Shown here: positions 22,033 to 29,338 of the stretch, piece by piece
Layout: every line of letters starts with the position of its first letter
Position numbering within the stretch: the first letter of the stretch is position 1
Source: a virus
Strand: one strand, 5' to 3'
Virus record (IMG/VR): IMGVR_UViG_3300043398_000464
Location: 1 to 31,171 of that record
Length of the DNA stretch: 31,171 nucleotides
Notes under the pieces: generated by a model
What the model was told of the DNA's origin: nothing
Seen by the model: only the letters and a program-made list of their open reading frames with translations
Database searches by the model: none
Program-made: the position numbers and the translations under genes

Positions 22033-24092
22033 TGCCTCTAAATGAGCACGAGATACTCAGCGCCTTCGATAATTATTATTACGAAGCTTGGTATGCCTGG
22101 AACAATTTTTATCCGGAAGCTGAGCGTGACCTTCAGTTCTATCTAGGAGATCAGTGGAGTATAGCTGAAAAGCGAGCTCTTCAGGAAGAAGGACGAAATG
22201 CATTCGTCTTCAATAGGATCCGTCGTGTAATCAATATGGTGACGGGTTATCAGCGTAAAAATCGCTTAAGTTCTGTTGTCGTTCCTATCGAGGGTAGTGA
22301 TCAAAAAACAGCTGATCAGCTATCACAGCTGCTAACCTACGTCATGTCAAGTCAAGATGGCTATAATACGATCAGTGATTGTTTTGGAGGAGCTCTAAAA
22401 ACTGGGTGGAACCTAGGGTCAGTATATGTAGACTATAGAAATGATCCCATCGATGGCGATATCGTAATCGATCGTGAGCCTTGGAATGGTTTTATCATTG
22501 ATCCGTATTTCACAAAGCTTGATCTTTCCGACTGTTCCTATATTCTGCGGCGTAAATACCTATCCGAGAATATGGTAGTATCCCTACTGCCAACGAGAGA
22601 AAAGGAAATTCGAGAACTTCACCATGTTGGCTGGGAACGCGATGATAAGTTCACGTGGCTACCATACCAGACGCAGCCTGGTGGAGAAGATTTGATGGCC
22701 TATTCCGAGATGTACCTTCAGCGGTGGTCGTCTCAGAAGGTCATTGTAGATCGTGACACTGGAAGGTGGGCGGATTTCGAAGGGTCTCCCGACGATTTTC
22801 AACGTCTAAAGTCCATGCAGCCATCTTTTGAAATGGTAAAGCGCCAGAAGCGCTATATTGACATGTACGTCATCGTCAATAATCGTGTCCTTCACCATGA
22901 GACAAATCCGTTTGGTATCGACGAATATCCATTCGTGCCATTCGTCGCGATTTGGGAGCCTGAGAGCTCTGATTGGTCTATGAAGGTACAATCTCTCACC
23001 AGAGGAATGATCGACCCGCAGAGAGAGTCTAATCGACGTAGAAGCCAGATGATTGATCTGCTCGATAGCCAGATTAATTCCGGTTGGATTGCGACAGAGG
23101 GCTCAGTCATTAATCCTAGGAGTCTATTTCAGGCGTCTCAGGGTAAGGTTATCTGGAAACATCAGGATGCAGCACCTGACGCTCTCACAAAAATCCCCCC
23201 CGCACAAATACCTCCGTCTATGTTTCAGCTACAACAGCAATTTGACCAGGATATCAACGAGATAGCTGGAGTAAACGACGCTGCATTTGGACAGATCGAG
23301 ACAGCTAACGACTCCGGGGTGTTACAGCTATTGAGGCAAGGAGCTGCAATCACCAATCTACAGGACCTATTTGATAATCTGCGCAGGAGTCAAAAGGCAC
23401 TCTCTGGAAAAATATTGAAGCTTATTCAAAAGTGGTCACCAGCAAAAGTTGCACGCATCATCAATGAAGAGCCTACTAAAGAATTTTATGAGCAGAGCTT
23501 CACCAAATATGACTGTGTCATTCAAGAAGGCGTGCTCACCGATACTCAACGTCAGCAGTTCTTTAGACAACTTATCGATTTGCAGCAACTCGGCGTTCCA
23601 ATTCCTCCCATGCTCCTTGCTAAAGCAGCTCCCCTACAAGGCAAGAGTGAATACATGGAAGAAATGGAGCAATTTCAACAGCAACAAGCTCAGCAAGCCG
23701 CAGAACAACAAAAAATACAGGAGCAGCTACTCAGTGCGCAAACGAACCTCGCTACTAGCAAATCTGTGGAACAAATGGCTGGTGCGAAAGAACGATTTAC
23801 ACGTGCGGTGGCTAATCTTGGTCTTGAGGATGAGCGTAACAGCATGGCAGTGGAGAATCGCGCTGACGCAGCTCTCAAACACGCTCAAGCAGCTAATGAG
23901 CTTGCATCTTTGCAGATGGAAAATACCGCCAAGTATCTCTCTTTAGTCGAACTGATGGATAAATCAGCAAAGGCTAAAGCAGATAGACTCAAAGAGGAAG
24001 ATGTTACCATCACGGCACTTGCCTCATCCCCTGCCGCTCAAGCTGAGCAAGCATCACCAATTCAACAAGTTAACAAGGAGTTACTCCAATGA
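22032..24092 (+). CDS. Portal protein, P22-like
   Basis: A 686-residue protein with the portal signature of the P22 gp1 type: RVINMVTGYQRKNR (65-78), FGGALKTGWNLGSVYVDYR, GFIIDPYFTKLDLSDCSYIL and the later MIDPQRESNRRRSQ and NEIAGVNDAAFGQIETANDS region. The C-terminal 140 residues are Gln/Ala-rich and coiled coil (MEQFQQQQAQQAAEQQKIQE), as in barrel or crown extensions of these portals. It forms the dodecameric DNA channel at one capsid vertex. The start is covered by a hairpin, and the stop overlaps the next gene (ATGA). Confidence 0.92.
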   Translation: MPLNEHEILSAFDNYYYEAWYAWNNFYPEAERDLQFYLGDQWSIAEKRALQEEGRNAFVFNRIRRVINMVTGYQRKNRLSSVVVPIEGSDQKTADQLSQLLTYVMSSQDGYNTISDCFGGALKTGWNLGSVYVDYRNDPIDGDIVIDREPWNGFIIDPYFTKLDLSDCSYILRRKYLSENMVVSLLPTREKEIRELHHVGWERDDKFTWLPYQTQPGGEDLMAYSEMYLQRWSSQKVIVDRDTGRWADFEGSPDDFQRLKSMQPSFEMVKRQKRYIDMYVIVNNRVLHHETNPFGIDEYPFVPFVAIWEPESSDWSMKVQSLTRGMIDPQRESNRRRSQMIDLLDSQINSGWIATEGSVINPRSLFQASQGKVIWKHQDAAPDALTKIPPAQIPPSMFQLQQQFDQDINEIAGVNDAAFGQIETANDSGVLQLLRQGAAITNLQDLFDNLRRSQKALSGKILKLIQKWSPAKVARIINEEPTKEFYEQSFTKYDCVIQEGVLTDTQRQQFFRQLIDLQQLGVPIPPMLLAKAAPLQGKSEYMEEMEQFQQQQAQQAAEQQKIQEQLLSAQTNLATSKSVEQMAGAKERFTRAVANLGLEDERNSMAVENRADAALKHAQAANELASLQMENTAKYLSLVELMDKSAKAKADRLKEEDVTITALASSPAAQAEQASPIQQVNKELLQ

Positions 24093-24298
24093 AGTATAGC
24101 TCTGAAAAGCCTACTATAAATATGGCTAAATCAAACAACGATAAATTTGGTAATCCGCTGAAAGGTAAAATCATGGGTAACATGGATAAGCCTATGATGG
24201 TGTCTACAACGGGACCTATGAAAGACGCAAAAAAAGCTGAAACACTGAAAATGTGTGACAAAGGCTACTCAGCTCAGGCTTGGAATTACAAGTACTAG
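24089..24298 (+). CDS. Small basic phage protein, 69 aa
   Basis: Begins MKYSSEKPTINMAKSNNDKF and continues with short Gly/Met/Lys-rich segments (KGKIMGNMDKPMMVSTTGPM) and a CDKGYSAQAW end. It is probably disordered. The ATGA overlap with the portal stop and the one-base gap to the next start (TAGAATG) show coupled translation. It may be a minor head protein or assembly helper; no family with known function is recognised. Confidence 0.7.
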   Translation: MKYSSEKPTINMAKSNNDKFGNPLKGKIMGNMDKPMMVSTTGPMKDAKKAETLKMCDKGYSAQAWNYKY

Positions 24299-24299
24299 A

Positions 24300-24665
24300 A
24301 TGAAGCAAGATCTACATGAAAGCACCGATGCATTGATCCAGGCAGACGCAAAAGAGATCGAAAAGATCTTAAATCGCAAGCCTACTGGTCAGTATTGGAT
24401 TGTGATCGCTTACAAGCCCATGAAGGCTATTCTGACAACAGGTGAAACCATTCTTCGTCGTATGGTAAAAACCTATGTCCGAAAGCCACCGCCACTGCTG
24501 GGAACAATCGTTTTAGAGGTACGGGATGGACAGATTATGAACCACCAAATCAATGTCCACGACATACCTATTGACTGGAAGGGAATTGGAGACGTCGGAT
24601 CACCAGAGAAGTCCTACGTACAAGACCGTCCAGATATAGCAAATTCTTACGTGTACAATAACTGA
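24300..24665 (+). CDS. Hypothetical head-module protein, 121 aa
   Basis: A GTG at 24255 would extend the frame, but it would overlap the preceding gene by 44 bp, so the ATG one base after that gene's stop is chosen (MKQDLHESTDALIQADAKEI). The middle contains a strand-rich segment (QYWIVIAYKPMKAILTTGET, then LLGTIVLEVRDGQIMNHQIN), and the end is polar (DIANSYVYNN). It is conserved in position between portal and scaffold genes, so a minor virion or assembly protein is likely. I do not recognise its family. Confidence 0.72.
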   Translation: MKQDLHESTDALIQADAKEIEKILNRKPTGQYWIVIAYKPMKAILTTGETILRRMVKTYVRKPPPLLGTIVLEVRDGQIMNHQINVHDIPIDWKGIGDVGSPEKSYVQDRPDIANSYVYNN

Positions 24666-24679
24666 GGTGCCGCCGACTT

Positions 24680-25339
24680 ATGGGCGATGATTTGAATACG
24701 GGCGCAATGACGGAGGCCGCCGCTCCACCAGTAAATACCGATCAGAACGCTAACCCTCAGCAGGATCAGGAACATGTAGTTCCCTTATCTGCTTTACAGG
24801 CAGAGCGAAAGAGTAGGCAGCAACTGGAAGAAAATCTAAAGATGATGCAAGAGCATTTAGCTCTTTTGGAAGCTCGAACGAATCAGCCCCAGGCTCAAAC
24901 GCCGAAGGATGACATGGACGAGGACGATGTGCTTACTGTTAGAGACCTAAAACGGATTCTCGATAAAAAAGAAAAACAGTATGAGACGTCAATTCAAGAG
25001 CTAAAAGTTATACAGCAACATCCTGATTATCAGGAGATTGTCTCCAAATATCTTCCCGATGTCATCAAAAGCAATCCATCGTTGCGAAATACCCTCGTGA
25101 ACGATCCAAATCGCTATGAGCTTGCCTATTGGCTAGCTAAGAATTCTGATGCTTATAGAAATGAGTCAAAACAAACTGCTAAAAATGCCGATGCCGAAAA
25201 GATTATCCAAAACGCTGAGCGTGCGGGATCACTTACATCGGTTGGGCATGCAGTGGGTGGTACTCCCAAAGTAAGCTACAAGAATATGAGCGATGCAGAT
25301 TTCATGAAACAGGTACACCGCAATCTTGGTTACTCTTAA
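24680..25339 (+). CDS. Probable scaffolding protein, 219 aa
   Basis: Acidic, Gln-rich and coiled coil (SALQAERKSRQQLEENLKMM, residues about 37-56), with a helical middle (DLKRILDKKEKQYETSIQEL) and a C-terminal basic tail (about residues 185-219, MSDADFMKQVHRNLG), the usual capsid-binding arrangement of scaffolds. It lies directly before the major capsid gene, where scaffolds normally are. It would fill the prohead and be released or cleaved on maturation. There is no protease domain. Confidence 0.8.
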   Translation: MGDDLNTGAMTEAAAPPVNTDQNANPQQDQEHVVPLSALQAERKSRQQLEENLKMMQEHLALLEARTNQPQAQTPKDDMDEDDVLTVRDLKRILDKKEKQYETSIQELKVIQQHPDYQEIVSKYLPDVIKSNPSLRNTLVNDPNRYELAYWLAKNSDAYRNESKQTAKNADAEKIIQNAERAGSLTSVGHAVGGTPKVSYKNMSDADFMKQVHRNLGYS

Positions 25340-25354
25340 CCTATAGGAGCCACC

Positions 25355-26296
25355 ATGGCCATTACCACAACAGCCGTATTGCCACCAGCAGTCCGGGAAT
25401 ATTATGACCGTCTACTACTCATGACAGCCTACCCTGCGCTGATCCACACAAAGTTTGCTCAGCGCCGTACCCTACCGAAGAAATCGGGGGATACCATCGT
25501 CTTCAGACGCTACAGCAAGCTAGCGACAGTGCCAGTCCCACTTGTCGACGGTACAACTCCTCCAGGAGCAGCTCTATCCGTCACTGATATCAGTGCACGA
25601 GTGGATTTCTACGGAAACTTCGTAACCATCACTGACCAGGTCGAGCTAACCGTTGAGGATAAGGTGCTTAACGAGGCCTCTCGACTTTTAGCACAAAATA
25701 TGGGACAAACCATTGACGAAGTAACCCGAGATGTGTTAGCATCTACTTCGTCTGTGCTACTCTGTAGCAATGGCGTCAACGGCAACACTCCAACGGAGCT
25801 GACAAAAGCCGATCTCGACGCAGCAACAGTCGCTCTGCTCGGAAACGACGCAGAGATGATCTCAGAAGTAATCGTCGGAAGAGATGCATTCGGTACAGCC
25901 CCTATCAGAAGTAGTTTCTGGGGACTTATGGATTCGGCATTACTAGATGATTTAGAAGCTGTTTCTAACTTTATATCATCAGCTAACTATCCTAACAATT
26001 CAGCAGTATTAGATTACGAATGGGGTTCTACAGGGAACATCCGTTGGTTATATACATCGGCCGGAAGCGTGTCTAGCGCATCGCCCGCGGTGTATAATAA
26101 CTTCATCGTTGGTAAAGAAGCCTATGCTGTAGTCCATCTTGGAGCAGAGAGCGGTGAGTTCTATGTGCATCCGCTCGGCAGCGCTGGTGCTGGTGATCCA
26201 CTAAATCAAAGAGGATCGGTCGGATGGAAACATCCGTTTGTATCGCGTATCCTCAATGATTCTTTTATGTTGAACGTTATGGCCACACACTCATAG
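25355..26296 (+). CDS. Major capsid protein, N4-gp56-like
   Basis: A 313-residue protein after AGGAG. It begins MAITTTAVLPPAVREYYDRL and has the family layout: FAQRRTLPKKSGDTIVFRRY (34-53), ISARVDFYGNFVTITDQVEL, a helical spine (LLAQNMGQTIDEVTRDVLAS) and an end reading GSVGWKHPFVSRILNDSFML. This is the HK97-fold coat of the N4-gp56 family by remembered motif similarity. The position after the scaffold gene agrees. No signal for processing is visible. It will be the most abundant virion protein. Confidence 0.9.
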   Translation: MAITTTAVLPPAVREYYDRLLLMTAYPALIHTKFAQRRTLPKKSGDTIVFRRYSKLATVPVPLVDGTTPPGAALSVTDISARVDFYGNFVTITDQVELTVEDKVLNEASRLLAQNMGQTIDEVTRDVLASTSSVLLCSNGVNGNTPTELTKADLDAATVALLGNDAEMISEVIVGRDAFGTAPIRSSFWGLMDSALLDDLEAVSNFISSANYPNNSAVLDYEWGSTGNIRWLYTSAGSVSSASPAVYNNFIVGKEAYAVVHLGAESGEFYVHPLGSAGAGDPLNQRGSVGWKHPFVSRILNDSFMLNVMATHS

Positions 26297-26344
26297 AGTT
26301 ACGACATTCGTAGCTTAAATACACGAACATCGTTATAGTTGATA

Positions 26345-26363
26345 CCATCCAACGATTGGGTGG
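26345..26363 (+). promoter_or_regulatory. Hairpin over the HNH gene's ribosome-binding site
   Basis: CCATCCAA (26345-26352), loop CGA and TTGGGTGG (26356-26363) form an 8-bp stem with one G-U pair. The right arm holds GGGTGG, the only Shine-Dalgarno-like sequence, five bases before the ATG at 26369. The stem would hide it. Comparable hairpins limit translation of some T4 homing endonucleases. Confidence 0.55.
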
Positions 26364-26368
26364 TTGAA

Positions 26369-26869
26369 ATGAAAAGATGTAGCACCTGTAGAGAGGAAAA
26401 AGAACGTGATCAGTTTCACAAGGATTGCACAGCAAAAGATGGACTGCAAACGTCTTGCAAAATCTGCAAGAACGCTAAGTGTCGTCAAAAATATGCTGAA
26501 AATCCTGAGTGGGCTGAAAAGCGTCGCCTTAAAAATTCTTTGTTCCACAAGATTCGTAGAGACTCCATTGCCGAACGCAAGAAAAGTTATTATGAATCCG
26601 ACCATGGAAAAATGCTTCATAGAGAGCATTCGCGAGCGTGGAAATCTAGAAATAAAGACAAGATACGCGCTCACGCTGCTGTCGAGCGAGCACTTAAACG
26701 AGGAATTATCGTGAAACCTAAATACTGTACAAATTGTGCATCGTCTAGGCGTCTAGAGGCTCATCATCAGGATTATACCAAGTTACTCGATGTGACTTGG
26801 TTGTGTAAATTATGTCATGAATCCGTAACTATAAAGAAACACTCCGTTAAATCGGAGATGGAGACCTAA
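26369..26869 (+). CDS. HNH homing-type endonuclease, 166 aa
   Basis: An in-frame TTG at 26339 exists, but the ATG at 26369 gives a natural zinc-ribbon start (MKRCSTCREEKERDQFHKDC). It has two zinc knuckle pairs near the N-terminus (C4-C7 and C30-C33), a basic helical linker and the HNH end: YCTNC (119-123), LEAHHQDYTKLLDVTWLC (129-146) and CH (149-150). Such genes cleave DNA and spread between phages. It sits alone between capsid and next structural gene. Its stop abuts the next ATG with no space (TAAATG), so its 3' end also supplies the GGAGA ribosome-binding site of that gene. Confidence 0.9.
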   Translation: MKRCSTCREEKERDQFHKDCTAKDGLQTSCKICKNAKCRQKYAENPEWAEKRRLKNSLFHKIRRDSIAERKKSYYESDHGKMLHREHSRAWKSRNKDKIRAHAAVERALKRGIIVKPKYCTNCASSRRLEAHHQDYTKLLDVTWLCKLCHESVTIKKHSVKSEMET

Positions 26870-27463
26870 ATGGCTCAGATCAAAACGTTTTCATTCACCA
26901 ACGCTAACCCAGCCGTAGCTCGTAAGCTAAACGTGGGTTTTGACGTGGCAGAGATCACCACTATCGATACCACTAACGGTGGTTCATGGCAGTGGGTATA
27001 TGGGATGGCAAATGCATCCTATCTAGACGTAGATGCCGGTACGATCACCACGAGCAACGGATTTACTCCATTCACCAATGGGGCTAACTACGGAGCTACC
27101 ATCAGCAACTTCACCAGTGCTAACCCTGGCGTGATCACTGTGGATTCCACTGTGGCAGCAGGATTCACAGCTGGTGACACTATCATGGTGTCGGCATTGG
27201 CTGATGATGGTAGCGGTACATCAAAGAATGGCGAGTTTGTGATTGCATCAGTCACAGCTACGACCATTACTTTGACAGCAAACACCAGCGCATACTCTGT
27301 GTATGTGTCCGGTGGTTATGTCAGCCGCGTCAGTAATAGCGCTGGCGATCCTATTCCTACTGAGAACTTCGCTCAGAGAGGAATTACCTGTGGTACTGGC
27401 GTCGTGGGTGCAAATAGCGCTGCGATGGTTGCCATTGTCAAGGGTTCCGAGTCCGTTCTGTAA
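26870..27463 (+). CDS. Probable head protein with FCCH-like domain, 197 aa
   Basis: Begins MAQIKTFSFTNANPAVARKL and has a strand-rich first part (GSWQWVYGMANASYLDVDAG). Residues about 82-150 contain the FCCH-like pattern TSANPGVITVDSTVAAGFTA, GDTIMVSAL and ATTITLTANTSAYSVYVSGG. The end is Gly/Ala-rich (GTGVVGANSAAMVAIVKG). It follows the capsid gene apart from the HNH insertion and is followed by a stable hairpin. A capsid decoration protein is a reasonable inference; no direct family match is remembered. Confidence 0.72.
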   Translation: MAQIKTFSFTNANPAVARKLNVGFDVAEITTIDTTNGGSWQWVYGMANASYLDVDAGTITTSNGFTPFTNGANYGATISNFTSANPGVITVDSTVAAGFTAGDTIMVSALADDGSGTSKNGEFVIASVTATTITLTANTSAYSVYVSGGYVSRVSNSAGDPIPTENFAQRGITCGTGVVGANSAAMVAIVKGSESVL

Positions 27464-27469
27464 TCACAC

Positions 27470-27495
27470 GGGAGGAGCGCAATCCCGCTCCTCCC
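27470..27495 (+). other. Strong intergenic hairpin without T-tract
   Basis: A perfect 10-bp stem, GGGAGGAGCG (27470-27479) and CGCTCCTCCC (27486-27495), with a 6-base loop. There is no T-run on either side, so it is not a typical terminator. It lies between the putative decoration gene and the next gene, where it could protect the upstream abundant mRNA from 3' exonucleases. Confidence 0.75.
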
Positions 27496-27511
27496 ATTTA
27501 CTGGAGATCCA

Positions 27512-27859
27512 ATGCCTAGACTAGATTTCAAAGAGGAAAACTTCGATAAGCTCCCCATCGTTGGCAGCAAGCCAAGGAATGAAAAAGAGGAGAAGTTCCT
27601 ACGTGAAGTGCTCAAGGTAGAATTCATGAATTTAGAGCAGCCAGGACTGGCTGAAAAGTTTACGTATGGAACAACCAAGTGGTTCATGTATCCATTACTG
27701 ATGCATGGTGGAATTTATAGACTACCACGCCATATGATCCGCCATATCGAGAATTGCCAAACTCCAATTTGGAATCTCAAGCCAGACGCATATGGCAAGA
27801 TGCATAAATCCTGCACTGGATATAAGCCACGATTCCAATGCCGTCAAATGTTTGAATAA
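27512..27859 (+). CDS. Hypothetical structural-module protein, 115 aa
   Basis: GGAG with good spacing precedes MPRLDFKEENFDKLPIVGSK. The protein is basic and rich in aromatic residues, with a middle EKFTYGTTKWFMYPLLMHGG and YRLPRHMIRHIENCQTPIWN and an end CTGYKPRFQCRQMFE. No enzyme motif is visible. The spacing between head genes and connector suggests a minor virion or assembly protein. The family is not recognised. Confidence 0.72.
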   Translation: MPRLDFKEENFDKLPIVGSKPRNEKEEKFLREVLKVEFMNLEQPGLAEKFTYGTTKWFMYPLLMHGGIYRLPRHMIRHIENCQTPIWNLKPDAYGKMHKSCTGYKPRFQCRQMFE

Positions 27860-27868
27860 GGACTGACT

Positions 27869-28774
27869 ATGGCCACCTGGACCTTTGCAGATATACGAAC
27901 GAAGACGCGCCAGGTTTCAGGCCGTCTATCTGTGAATGAGCTCAATACGAACGAGCTAGATACTTACATCAATCGATATCTGCAATATGAGTTTCCAGCC
28001 GAGGTAAAGCTCAATCGAAACCTCGTAAACTACGAGTTCAACACTGAGTTCAATGTCCAGAACTATGATTTTCCATCTGGATATACGAATTTCGTCCCCG
28101 AGGCTTGGGTTGACAATCAGCCCATCCTCTTCTATCAAAACACTGACAGATTCTACCTAGAAAACAGCTCTTCTGTTTCTAGGTTCCCTCAGTGGGTCGG
28201 AGATGGGGTAACTGTTAGCTTCAGCAACACCTACGGTGACAGCACGCCTATTCAGACAGGATCGGTGCTCGTAGACGATCAAGTTGAAGTATTCACAGAT
28301 AATGGAGCTGGTGTTCTGACTGGAAGTCTCGGTGGTACAGGAACAGTCAACTATGCTACAGGTGCGGTTGCCGTGACATTTAATAGCGCTCCGGCTAATG
28401 GGCAGTCTATTGATGTCAGTTTTGTCACTCTTGCTGTTGGGTCACCCACAGCTGTATTGATGTTTGATAACCAGTTTGTGTTTTACCCCATGCCCGATAG
28501 AGCCTACAGAGTTCGTATAAAGGCATGGAGTTTATCCCTTGTGCGTACAGCGACTGGAGGCACATCCACGACGCTCGAAGATCCATATGATCGTCCTCTG
28601 CTGGATGAATGGGGTCCAACCATCGCCTTCGGCGCTGCACGTCACATCGTTTCTGATTTTGGTGAAGCAGATAAATATGCTGAGCTAACAGCTCTCTATA
28701 AGGAACAGGTAAACTACATACTAACCCGCACTCACGTCGATCTTGAGTCTACGCGTGCCCTACCGATGTTTTGA
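27869..28774 (+). CDS. Probable head-tail connector/adaptor protein, 301 aa
   Basis: AAGGA precedes MATWTFADIRTKTRQVSGRL. The first 45 residues (SVNELNTNELDTYINRYLQY) look like the helical N-terminus of phage adaptor proteins that bind the portal. A beta-rich domain then covers about 100-200, with the pattern VGDGVTVSFSNTY, SVLVDDQVEVFTDNGAGVL, GTVNYATGAVAVTFNSAPAN. The end is helical (FGAARHIVSDFGEADKYAEL). This plan (helix, domain, helix) is shared by connector proteins of several podovirus-like genomes. It is likely the first ring below the portal. Confidence 0.7.
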   Translation: MATWTFADIRTKTRQVSGRLSVNELNTNELDTYINRYLQYEFPAEVKLNRNLVNYEFNTEFNVQNYDFPSGYTNFVPEAWVDNQPILFYQNTDRFYLENSSSVSRFPQWVGDGVTVSFSNTYGDSTPIQTGSVLVDDQVEVFTDNGAGVLTGSLGGTGTVNYATGAVAVTFNSAPANGQSIDVSFVTLAVGSPTAVLMFDNQFVFYPMPDRAYRVRIKAWSLSLVRTATGGTSTTLEDPYDRPLLDEWGPTIAFGAARHIVSDFGEADKYAELTALYKEQVNYILTRTHVDLESTRALPMF

Positions 28775-28780
28775 GGTATT

Positions 28781-29338
28781 ATGGTCTGGGATAATAGTCG
28801 GCCAACGACTAGCGAAAAAATACGAAATCTATCGGCTGCAATCACACCTAACTGGGTGGCGATCGAGGAGGCTAGCGATGGTGATGCAGCTGGAGATAAG
28901 CTGAAACTGTGGGCCGTTAACCTTGTAGATAGAGCTACCATCGGTGGACCTAATACTCCTGCTGCTATCACTTCTGCAGGCCAACTTTATGGCCTGAATG
29001 ACACGGTCAGTGGAAAGGTAGAGCTATTCTATATAAACGACACAGGTGGAGTGACTCAGCTCACGCAAGGTACTGCTACAGCTGCTACGGCAGGACAAGT
29101 ACTGTTACCTGGTGGAATCTTGATGAAGTGGGGAACTCAAGCGATATCTGGAGCAAGTCCACAAGCTGTGACATTTCCGACTGCTTTTCCTACAGCCATT
29201 TTTAATATTCAGGTCACTGCTGCCACTGACTCTTCACAGGCATATAGGTCTACAAACGCAACGACTGCTGGATTTACGCTTCGATGGGATGTTTCTGTCG
29301 CGGCACAGAATATTTACTGGGTAGCCCTGGGGAACTAA
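28781..29338 (+). CDS. gp53-like tail/fibre tip protein, 185 aa
   Basis: A TGAGG stop and Shine-Dalgarno overlap precedes MVWDNSRPTTSEKIRNLSAA. The C-terminal 75 residues have the pattern of the gp53-like C-terminal fibre domain: ILMKWGTQAISGASPQAVTF, PTAFPTAIFNIQVTAAT, AGFTLRWDVSVAAQNIYWVA and a final LGN. These domains bind receptors in tail fibres. It is short compared with full fibres and is encoded with head-tail genes, not in the leftward operon. The stop overlaps the next gene (TAATG). Confidence 0.75.
   Translation: MVWDNSRPTTSEKIRNLSAAITPNWVAIEEASDGDAAGDKLKLWAVNLVDRATIGGPNTPAAITSAGQLYGLNDTVSGKVELFYINDTGGVTQLTQGTATAATAGQVLLPGGILMKWGTQAISGASPQAVTFPTAFPTAIFNIQVTAATDSSQAYRSTNATTAGFTLRWDVSVAAQNIYWVALGN

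Noticed and set aside
23449-23946. 165-codon plus-strand ORF within the portal gene
   Set aside because: It lies in another frame of a clearly recognised portal, has no ribosome-binding site and has a Leu/Ser/Asn-rich composition typical of frame shadows.
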